35,539 nt of DNA from Zipacnadum sp036504235 (GTDB lineage: Bacteria > Armatimonadota > Zipacnadia > Zipacnadales > Zipacnadaceae): the NCBI GenBank assembly GCA_036504235.1, contig DASXVN010000065.1, positions 1 through 35,539 of the forward strand, read 5' to 3'. A program made the translations under genes and the position numbers. A model generated the notes under the pieces. That model was not told the DNA's origin. It saw only the letters and a list, made by a program, of their open reading frames with translations, and made no database searches. Numbering within the stretch: the stretch's first letter is position 1; every line of letters begins with the position of its first letter. Below, one piece after another: positions 1 through 6,728 of this stretch.

Positions 1-56
1 GGGGCTCGTACCCCGCCGGACTAACGTTCGGCTAGCGACGGCGGGGTACGAGCCCC
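1..56. repeat. Perfect 18-bp inverted repeat (hairpin element)
   Basis: Bases 1-18 are the exact reverse complement of bases 39-56, with a 20-base loop. It is the first of a run of hairpins downstream of the receiver-kinase gene that ends at 97. It may help end the hydrogenase transcript, but no T-tract follows on the minus strand, and the window edge prevents seeing whether the element is longer. A dispersed palindromic repeat is the likelier reading. Confidence 0.75.
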
Positions 57-66
57 CGCCCTACAG

Positions 67-120
67 TAACGGCCCTTGCCGTTATTCCCCCTCCTTTTAG
101 GGAGGGGGTAAGGGGGTAGG
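67..120. repeat. Two adjacent hairpins forming a dispersed-repeat-like element
   Basis: Bases 67-73 pair with 78-84 (7 bp, 4-base loop), and 87-94 pair with 101-108 (8 bp, 6-base loop), followed by a G-rich tail to 120. The second hairpin contains the stop codon of the receiver-kinase gene. Similar C-rich/G-rich palindromes are common dispersed intergenic elements in many bacterial genomes. That match is from memory, not a search. Confidence 0.6.
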
Positions 121-1635
121 GCCGTTCACCGGCGCCTCGCCTTCTACCCGCTGGAACTTGCAGGGGAGCCAGAGGTGAAAAGTGGTGCCCTCGCCTAGCC
201 GGCTGGTTACTTGCACGCGGCCGTGGTAGTAATCCAGGATGCGCTTGACGATGGACAGGCCCAGGCCGGTGCCGGTTACGTAGCGATTCTCGGAGCGCTT
301 CTCGCGGAAGAACTCGGAGAAGAGGCGCTTGACCCCTTCCTCGCTGATGCCGATGCCCGTGTCGGACACCGCCAGCTTGACGTACGCGCCGTCACTTTCC
401 CCGGTGATCCGCATCTTCCCGTCCTCGCGGTTGTACTTGATCGCGTTGCTCACCAAGTTGTTGAAGAGGCGGATTAGCTCCTCGCGATCCGCCTCCACCG
501 GTGGGAGCGTGGCCGGGACGTCTACCTCGAAAGTCAGGTTGCGCTCCGCCGCCAGCGGTGTCATGATCTCCACCACCTCGGCCACGATCTCCGCGAGATT
601 GCGGGGAACGATCTCCCGTTGGACTGTGCCGGCCTCCATCCGCGCCACGTTGAGCAGGTCGGAGACCAGGTCTAGCAGGGCCTTGAGCCGCTGGCGGGAG
701 CGGTCCACCATCTCCTTTTGCTTGGCGGGGTCCGAGACGATGCCCTCCTGCATCAGGGCCAGATAGCCGTCAATCGCCGCCAGGGGCGCGCGCAGTTCAT
801 GGGCCACCATGTTGACGAACTGGGCCTTGACCTGCTCGACCTTCTTGAGTTCCGTGATGTCCCGCATCAGAGTCACGGTGCCCAGGAAGACGCCGCTGCC
901 GGCCTCCACCACGGGGGCCGTATCAGCCAGAACCCAGGTGGGGTCAGGCAGGTGGGTGAGGTTGATCTCCCGGGTGAGGCGCTTGCGTTGAGCGCCGGCC
1001 TCGGTCATCAGGTCCAACAGGGCGGGCGGCTCGATGACCGCATGGAGGTCACAGACCTCGGCCGCGGGATTACAGCGGGGCAAGACGCGCAGGGCGGCGG
1101 GGTTGTGCAGGACCAGCTTGCCCTCGGCGTTGGCCACCAGCACGCCCTCGGCCATGGCGCTGATGATGATCCCCAGGCGGCTCTGCTCGGTCGCCAACTC
1201 CAACAGGCGGCGCTCCTGGTCGGCCTGGAGTCGGTTGCGCTCCTGCACCAAGGCGACGTGCTGCAGCGCCTTGCGGGTCAGGCGCAGGAGATCGTCGGGG
1301 GTAAAGGGTTTGACCATGAAGTCATAGGCCCCGCGCTTGGTGGCCTCGACGGCCGTCTCGATGGTCGCGTAGGCGGTGATCACCACGGAGGCCATCTCGG
1401 GGGCGATCTCTACGGCGCGGGGGAGAAACTCCAGGCCGCCCATGCCCGGCATCTTGAGGTCCACCAGACTGAGCATTACATCGGGGTGCGAGCCGAGCAG
1501 GGTCAGACCCTCTTCGGCGGTTTCGGCCAGGAGAACCTCGAAACCCTCAGCGGTGAGCACCCGCCGGCAGCCCTGGCGAATGCCGATCTCATCGTCTACC
1601 ACCAGGATTTTAACGGGAGGCGGGGTTGCGTCCAT
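97..1635 (-). CDS. Hybrid receiver-PAS-histidine kinase
   Basis: The 512-residue protein starts with a receiver domain (about 8-125): acidic pair D14-D15, phosphoacceptor D59 in VDLKMPG, and K109 in MVKPF. A PAS-like sensor region (about 150-262) follows. Then come a HisKA dimerisation domain with H279 in VAHELRAP and a HATPase domain with N box NNLVSNAIKYN, G1 box DTGIGI and G2 box GTGLGLSIV. No membrane segment is seen, so it should be cytoplasmic. The receiver-first order suggests it receives phosphate from, or is gated by, another kinase, possibly the Cache kinase at 4149-6128. It is the last gene of the hydrogenase operon, 143 bp after hydB. The final residues (about GPTPLPPP) are encoded by a palindromic repeat, so the native C-terminus may have been altered. 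There is no DNA-binding domain. Confidence 0.92.
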   Translation of the reverse strand: MDATPPPVKILVVDDEIGIRQGCRRVLTAEGFEVLLAETAEEGLTLLGSHPDVMLSLVDLKMPGMGGLEFLPRAVEIAPEMASVVITAYATIETAVEATKRGAYDFMVKPFTPDDLLRLTRKALQHVALVQERNRLQADQERRLLELATEQSRLGIIISAMAEGVLVANAEGKLVLHNPAALRVLPRCNPAAEVCDLHAVIEPPALLDLMTEAGAQRKRLTREINLTHLPDPTWVLADTAPVVEAGSGVFLGTVTLMRDITELKKVEQVKAQFVNMVAHELRAPLAAIDGYLALMQEGIVSDPAKQKEMVDRSRQRLKALLDLVSDLLNVARMEAGTVQREIVPRNLAEIVAEVVEIMTPLAAERNLTFEVDVPATLPPVEADREELIRLFNNLVSNAIKYNREDGKMRITGESDGAYVKLAVSDTGIGISEEGVKRLFSEFFREKRSENRYVTGTGLGLSIVKRILDYYHGRVQVTSRLGEGTTFHLWLPCKFQRVEGEAPVNGPTPLPPP

Positions 1636-1714
1636 AAGGTAAAAGGGGCATCGGCTGCTCAGCCCATGCCCCTATTCTTCTGCTGGTAGACTTATTCCTG
1701 TCCGACAACGAGTC

Positions 1715-1765
1715 AGTGGCACCGCCGTCCGTGCCGCCTGACACCGGCGAGACGCCGGTGCCACT
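1715..1765. repeat. Nested palindromic repeat in the hydB-kinase gap
   Basis: Outer arms 1715-1724 and 1756-1765 are exact reverse complements (AGTGGCACCG/CGGTGCCACT). An inner perfect 8-bp hairpin pairs 1742-1749 with 1753-1760 around the loop AGA. It fills part of the 143-bp gap in the operon. The inner core GGCGAGACGCC recurs at 6178-6188 in another gap of the same operon, so this looks like a mobile or dispersed intergenic repeat and not a unique regulator. In the transcript it would fold strongly and could affect hydB mRNA stability or processing. Confidence 0.7.
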
Positions 1766-1778
1766 GGGAGGCCCGGAA

Positions 1779-3689
1779 CTACTCCCTCGTCACCGCGTTG
1801 AAGCGGCAGACCTCCAGGCACTTGCCGCAGCGGATGCACTTGGACGCGTCAATCACGTGCGGCTGGCGCGGCTCGCCGGCGATGCAGCTCACCGGGCAGT
1901 TGCGGCGGCACAGGCCGCAGCCTACGCAGGCGTCGTCCAGGATGCGGTACAGCACCAGCGACTTGCAGTGATGCGCCGGGCATTTGTGCTCCTCGATGTG
2001 GGCGCGGTACTCCTCGGGGAAGTGCCGCAGCATGCTCAGCACCGGATTGGGCGCGCTCTGGCCCAGGCCGCAGAGCGCGGCGCGCTTGCAGACCTGGCCG
2101 AGGCGCTGCAGCTTCTCCTGGTCGTCGGGCTGGCCCTGGCCCTGGGTGACGCGGGTGAGGATCTCCAGCATGCGCAGGGTCCCCTCGCGGCAGGGGGTGC
2201 ACTTGCCGCAGGATTCGTCCTGGGTGAAGGTCAGGAAGAACTGCGCCATGTCCACCATGCAGTTGCTGTCGTCCATAACGATCAGTCCGCCCGAGCCCAT
2301 GATGGTCCCGGCGGCCTGCAGAGATTCGTAGTCAATCGGCGTGTCCAGGTAGGCCTCGGGCAGGAAGCCGCCGGAGGGGCCACCGGTCTGCGCGGCCTTG
2401 AAGGCCTTGCCGCCCTGGATGCCGCCGCCGATGTCGAAGATGATCTGGCGCAAGGTGGTGCCCATGGGCACCTCGACTAGACCCGTGTTGGCGACGTTAC
2501 CGGCCAGGGCGAAAACCTTGGTGCCCTTGGACTTCTCGGTGCCGATGGCGGCGAACCACTCGGCGCCCAGCAGGATGATCGGGGCGATGCTGGCCCAGGT
2601 CTCCACGTTGTTGATCAGCGTGGGCTTACCCCACAGTCCGCTGACCGCGGGGAAAGGCGGGCGGGGCCGCGGCATGCCGCGCTTGCCCTCGATGGAGGCC
2701 AGCAGCGCGGTCTCCTCGCCGCAGACGAAGGCGCCGGCACCTAGGCGCAACTCGATATCGAAGTCAAAGCCCGAGCCCATGATATTTTTACCCAGCAGCC
2801 CGGCCTCATAGGCGGCGGCGAGGGCCTTCTTGAGGCGCTCGACGGCCAGCGGGTACTCGGCGCGGATGTAGATGAAGCCCTGGTTCGCGCCGACCGCAAA
2901 CCCGGCGATGACCATGGCCTCCAGCACCACATGGGGGTCGCCCTCGAGGGTGGAGCGGTCCATAAAGGCGCCGGGGTCACCCTCGTCGGCATTGCAGACG
3001 ACGTACTTGGGAGTGCCCGTGGCCTGAGCGGTGAACTTCCACTTGAGGCCGGTGGGGAAGCCCGCGCCGCCGCGGCCGCGGATACCGGCGGCGGTGATCG
3101 TGGCGACGACTTCCTCGGGGGTCATCGAATCGAGCACCTTGGCCAGCGCCTCGTAGCCGCGCACGGCCAGGTAGTCGCTGAGGCTCTCGGGGTCGATGCG
3201 GCCCACGTTACGCAAGGCGATGCGCAACTGGTTGCCGAAGAAGGGGACCTCGCAATAATCTTCCACGAAGCGGTTGACGAGCCCCTCGGCCTCCGGGACC
3301 TTGCGGTCCGCAATGAGCGCGTCGGTGCCGACCGGCTGGGTGGCGATGGTCCACTCCGGAATGGGGTGATTCTGCCCCAAGTCCTTGGTGACGATCTGGC
3401 GGGCGCGGTCGGCGTCCACCTTCACGTACAGGCGCGGCTGCTCGCCAGGCTTGGAGACCTCCACCAGCGGCTCGAGCCCGCAGCGGCCCACGCAGCCGAC
3501 GCGCTTGAACACGACGGTATCGGTCAAGCCCTCAGCCGCCAGCGCCTCCTGCAGGACGACCATCATCTCATCGGCCCCGGCGGCAATGGCGCAGGTGGCC
3601 ACGCCGAGCGTGAGCTGCGTCTTGCCGGCAGCCGACTCCTGGCCGCCGACTTGTTCCTTGATCTTAGCTAGCGTTTCAGTAGCGTTCAT
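1779..3689 (-). CDS. hydB: NAD-dependent [FeFe]-hydrogenase beta subunit (NuoF-like)
   Basis: The 636-residue flavoprotein subunit resembles HydB of trimeric bifurcating hydrogenases. Domains in order are a thioredoxin-like ferredoxin domain (about 25-105), the NuoF FMN/NADH-binding core (GRGGAGFPTGLKWKF at 205-219; CNADEGDPGAF at 232-242), an SLBB segment, a 4Fe-4S site (C494, C497, C500, C540) and two C-terminal ferredoxin clusters (C588/C591/C594/C598 and C618/C621/C624/C628). In this family it oxidises or reduces NAD(H) at FMN and wires electrons to HydA. The N-terminal domain shows only three cysteines (C33, C66, C70), so a complete 2Fe-2S cluster there is doubtful. Its start is 4 bp after the receiver gene's stop, and the SD-like GAGGG lies over that stop, which suggests translational coupling. 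A stand-alone NuoF is unlikely given the neighbouring hydA and hydC. Confidence 0.95.
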   Translation of the reverse strand: MNATETLAKIKEQVGGQESAAGKTQLTLGVATCAIAAGADEMMVVLQEALAAEGLTDTVVFKRVGCVGRCGLEPLVEVSKPGEQPRLYVKVDADRARQIVTKDLGQNHPIPEWTIATQPVGTDALIADRKVPEAEGLVNRFVEDYCEVPFFGNQLRIALRNVGRIDPESLSDYLAVRGYEALAKVLDSMTPEEVVATITAAGIRGRGGAGFPTGLKWKFTAQATGTPKYVVCNADEGDPGAFMDRSTLEGDPHVVLEAMVIAGFAVGANQGFIYIRAEYPLAVERLKKALAAAYEAGLLGKNIMGSGFDFDIELRLGAGAFVCGEETALLASIEGKRGMPRPRPPFPAVSGLWGKPTLINNVETWASIAPIILLGAEWFAAIGTEKSKGTKVFALAGNVANTGLVEVPMGTTLRQIIFDIGGGIQGGKAFKAAQTGGPSGGFLPEAYLDTPIDYESLQAAGTIMGSGGLIVMDDSNCMVDMAQFFLTFTQDESCGKCTPCREGTLRMLEILTRVTQGQGQPDDQEKLQRLGQVCKRAALCGLGQSAPNPVLSMLRHFPEEYRAHIEEHKCPAHHCKSLVLYRILDDACVGCGLCRRNCPVSCIAGEPRQPHVIDASKCIRCGKCLEVCRFNAVTRE

Positions 3690-3693
3690 AGCT

Positions 3694-4095
3694 TTAACCC
3701 TCGTTACCCAGGACGGCCTTGACGCGCTCTACGAGCACCTGCGGCTCCACGGGCTTATTGATGAAATCGGCGACCTTGAGCCACTCCGGGACTTCTCCGC
3801 CGCCATCGATGCGGAAACCGGTATCGGTGGTGACGGCGCTAATCATGATGACGGGGATGTCCCGGGTCTCGGGATGATTGCCGAGAGTGCTGATGACGGC
3901 AAAGCCGGAATGCAGCTCCTCCATCATCAGGTCCTGGAGAATCAGGTCCGGGCGATTGGCCAGGGCCTTCTCCACGCCGGCCGCCGGGCTGTCGGCGGTG
4001 TCCACCACGAAACCGGCACTCTCCAGCGCGAGGCTGTTTACGGTCAGGAAGTCCACGTCGTCATCGATAATCAGAACTCGTTTGCCGTTGGACAT
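3694..4095 (-). CDS. Single-domain response regulator (receiver only)
   Basis: This 133-residue protein is one receiver domain. It has the acidic patch D11-D13, phosphoacceptor D55 in LILQDLMM, a conserved Ser/Thr region in PVIMISAVTT and the Lys of NKPVEP. There is no output domain, so it must act by protein-protein contact or as a phosphate shuttle. It lies between the Cache kinase (53-bp gap upstream) and hydB (4-bp gap downstream), which makes that kinase the likely phosphodonor. An SD-like AGAGGA precedes the ATG. The phosphate could pass to the hybrid kinase at the operon end or act on the hydrogenase itself. Both are inferences. Confidence 0.93.
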   Translation of the reverse strand: MSNGKRVLIIDDDVDFLTVNSLALESAGFVVDTADSPAAGVEKALANRPDLILQDLMMEELHSGFAVISTLGNHPETRDIPVIMISAVTTDTGFRIDGGGEVPEWLKVADFINKPVEPQVLVERVKAVLGNEG

Positions 4096-4148
4096 AGTGT
4101 TCCTCTCTCTTGGTAATTCGCGAGTCGCGCGCCCAACACCGGCGCCCT

Positions 4149-6128
4149 CTATCCGATCGTATCCTGCGGCAGTTCGCCAACCAGGTCGGCGCGCGGCAGG
4201 GTCACGACAAAGTCAATCCACTGGGGATAGTCGCTCTCCACGCGGAGTTCGCCGCCGTGACGGCGAGTGATCTCGCGGGCGATGAACAGCCCCAATCCGG
4301 TACCCCGTTCTTTGATCTCACCGCTACTGAGGCGGGAGAAGCGCCGGAACAGGTGCTCGCGCTCCTCCGGGCGGATGCCCGGACCATCATTCCACACGTG
4401 AATCTCGATGCGGTCCTGGGCACGCTCACCAAAGACCCGAATCTTGCCCCCGCGCTTGCCGTACTTGGCGGCGTTGCCCACCAAATTGGCCAGCACCACC
4501 TGCAGGAGCGAGGGGTCGGCCTGCACCACCACGTCCTCCGGCAGGTCCACCTGCACGGTAATCTCGTCGTCGGTCAGGCGACTGTGCAGCTCCCGCAGCA
4601 CCGGCTCGAGCACATCGCGCTCGACCTGCACGGGCCGCGAGCGGATTTCCAGCTCGCCCTTCTCAATCCGCGACAGATTGAGGTAGTTGAGGATCATCTC
4701 CTCGGTCCGGCGCAAGGTGGAGGCTACATCCTCCAGCGCCTCGCGCTGCTCAGGGCTGATGTCGCCCACATACCCATCGCGGATCGCCAAAACGTTGAGC
4801 TTCATCGCGGCGACCTGGTTCTTCAACTCGTGCGTGATGAACTCCAGGGTCTCCAGGTAGTTCTGGTTCCAGCGATGCAGCTCTTGCGTGGTCGTCTGCA
4901 GCCGGTCGTAACTGCGGCGGAGCTGCTCATCGCGCTCGCGCAGGGCTTCCACCATGCGGTTGAAGGAGACCATCAGGGTCTTGGTCTCGTCCCGCATCGC
5001 GGAACGCGGTTCAGTGAGACGGTAGTCCAGGTCGCCCTGGGCAATCGCTCCCGCGGCCTCGGTGAGGCGGGTCAGCGGCCGCGATAGCCGCCCAGCCAGC
5101 CAGATAGCCATGACCACGGCCAGCGCCAGCGCCAGCGCGGAAATGCCGAGGATAAGGAGCAGCGCATGACTCCGCATGTCCTCGTAGCGCTGCTGCAAGA
5201 CCCCCACATAGAGGATGCCGATGATCCCGTTGTCAAAGTCGCGCAAAGGCTCGTAAGCCGAAATGTACCAGTTATCAACCACCAGCGCCGGGCCGATCCA
5301 GATCTCGCCCTGGCCGAGCACCCGGTCGTAGACCTCGGCGGAGACCCGGGTCCCCACCGCGCGCCGGCCTTGCTCGTCGGTCACGTTGGTGGCGATGCGC
5401 ACGTCGCGCTGGAAGATCGTCACCGTACCGAGGTTGCGACCTCGGTACATGCTGGTGGTGAAGATGTCTTCCCGAATCAGATCAACCAGCGGGTAATCCT
5501 GATTGAGCACGGTGCCGGAACGCACGACGCCCAGGACTCGCCCGGTCGCGTCCAGAATCGGCGCGGCCGTCTCCACCATCATCGCCTCGGTCAGCGGCTC
5601 GGAGGCCCCGGGCTTGGCGGCCGCGGTCTCGCGCATCTCCAGGTGCGCCTGTTGGGCCAGCTCCGGGCTTTCCCAAGTGAGTTGCTCGAGCGGCACCAGA
5701 CGCAGCCCGGCCACCGGTTGGCCTTGGCTCAGGGCGGCCCGCACCAGCGGGCTGTCGGAGATTACGCGCCCCAGCGCCTGGCCGCGGGCGGTGAGCACTA
5801 CCTTCCCCTGATTATCAAGGACTTGCAGTAGATTCAGCCGGTTATCTACGCGCAGCTTCTCCAGGAACTTCTGGCTAAGCCCGCCGGTAGCGCCGTCCTC
5901 GCCCTGCGCCGCCCAACTGGCGAGCACCCCGGTCACGCGGGCGCCGCTCTTGGACTCCGCGCTGAGCACACTGTGCGCGGTCTTGAGCCCCAGGGCCACC
6001 CGGCGCTGGGCCTCCCCGACGACCAGGCGATTGATCAGGACCGTGGACGCCACCGTAGTGAGCAAGCCGCCCACCAGGGCGACCGCCACAAAGGCGATCA
6101 GGAGTTTTGTCCTCAGCGGCGCGTCCAT
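4149..6128 (-). CDS. Membrane sensor histidine kinase (Cache-HAMP-HisKA-HATPase)
   Basis: This 659-residue sensor has a first membrane helix (about 8-32), a long extracytoplasmic region (about 40-315) typical of a double Cache sensor, a second helix (about 322-345), HAMP (346-400), HisKA with H433 in ITHELKNQ, and a HATPase domain with N box NLVGNAAKYG, G1 box NDGPGI and G2 box GTGLGLFIA. The H box has KNQ where most kinases have R(S/T)P, so the proline is missing, while the Glu after the His is kept. The ligand is unknown. Its place between hydC and the receiver-hydB pair suggests it senses an extracellular cue, such as a small organic acid or redox-linked molecule, relevant to hydrogen metabolism. 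The SD before the ATG is weak. Confidence 0.93.
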   Translation of the reverse strand: MDAPLRTKLLIAFVAVALVGGLLTTVASTVLINRLVVGEAQRRVALGLKTAHSVLSAESKSGARVTGVLASWAAQGEDGATGGLSQKFLEKLRVDNRLNLLQVLDNQGKVVLTARGQALGRVISDSPLVRAALSQGQPVAGLRLVPLEQLTWESPELAQQAHLEMRETAAAKPGASEPLTEAMMVETAAPILDATGRVLGVVRSGTVLNQDYPLVDLIREDIFTTSMYRGRNLGTVTIFQRDVRIATNVTDEQGRRAVGTRVSAEVYDRVLGQGEIWIGPALVVDNWYISAYEPLRDFDNGIIGILYVGVLQQRYEDMRSHALLLILGISALALALAVVMAIWLAGRLSRPLTRLTEAAGAIAQGDLDYRLTEPRSAMRDETKTLMVSFNRMVEALRERDEQLRRSYDRLQTTTQELHRWNQNYLETLEFITHELKNQVAAMKLNVLAIRDGYVGDISPEQREALEDVASTLRRTEEMILNYLNLSRIEKGELEIRSRPVQVERDVLEPVLRELHSRLTDDEITVQVDLPEDVVVQADPSLLQVVLANLVGNAAKYGKRGGKIRVFGERAQDRIEIHVWNDGPGIRPEEREHLFRRFSRLSSGEIKERGTGLGLFIAREITRRHGGELRVESDYPQWIDFVVTLPRADLVGELPQDTIG

Positions 6129-6172
6129 AGTCCGTATGGTGAGACGCGAATCGTGAGTTGCCGACTGATCAT

Positions 6173-6193
6173 GGACTGGCGAGACGCCCGTCC
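6173..6193. repeat. Short imperfect palindrome sharing the GGCGAGACGCC core
   Basis: The element sits in the 72-bp gap between hydC and the Cache kinase gene. GGAC and GGCG pair with CGCC and GTCC around the loop AGA. The 11-base core GGCGAGACGCC is identical to that at 1747-1757. It is probably a shorter copy or remnant of the same dispersed palindrome. Confidence 0.5.
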
Positions 6194-6200
6194 TCCCGCC

Positions 6201-6728
6201 CTAGGCCGGGACTTCCTCGCGCGCCTTGGCGGTGTACATCGAGACAATCTCGCTGACGTCCTCGGGCTTGACGGGGGCGTGGATCTTATTATTGACCATC
6301 ACGACCGGCGCCTGGCCGCAAGCGCCCAGACAGCGCGCGCACTGCATGGTGAACAGGCCGTCGTTGGTCGTCTCCCCCGGCGCCGCTCCCAGTTGGCTGC
6401 AGAACTGATCCATGACCGCCTGGGCGCCTCGCACGTAGCAGGCGGTACCCATGCACACGGCCACGGTATAGACCCCCTTGGGGGTCAGGGAGAAGTACGA
6501 GTAGAAGCTGGCCACGCCCTCCACGTAGGAGGTGGGCACGCCCAGGGCCTGGGCCACATGGTTGATGGCCTTGGCCGGGATATAGCCGAAGGTGTCCTGG
6601 ATGTGGTGCAGGACCGGGATCAACGCGCTCTGCACGTGCTCCTGGTTGTTGAGCTTCTGCTCCCGGATATACTCATCCAGTTGCTGCCACCATTCCGGCT
6701 TTTCGAGAATCTCGCGCTGGTAGCTCAT
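6201..6728 (-). CDS. hydC: [FeFe]-hydrogenase gamma subunit (NuoE-like 2Fe-2S protein)
   Basis: The 175-residue protein has the thioredoxin-like NuoE fold. Its N-terminal helical region runs over about 10-75, and the 2Fe-2S ligands are C92 and C97 (CMGTAC) with C133 and C137 (CLGAC). Length and motifs are normal for HydC or NuoE. It carries electrons between HydB and HydA in the trimer. The ATG overlaps the hydA stop by one base (TAATG), with AGGAG about 7 bases upstream inside hydA, which indicates coupled translation and supports a fixed stoichiometry with HydA. It is separated from hydB by the two signalling genes, unlike the contiguous hydCBA order common elsewhere. Confidence 0.95.
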   Translation of the reverse strand: MSYQREILEKPEWWQQLDEYIREQKLNNQEHVQSALIPVLHHIQDTFGYIPAKAINHVAQALGVPTSYVEGVASFYSYFSLTPKGVYTVAVCMGTACYVRGAQAVMDQFCSQLGAAPGETTNDGLFTMQCARCLGACGQAPVVMVNNKIHAPVKPEDVSEIVSMYTAKAREEVPA

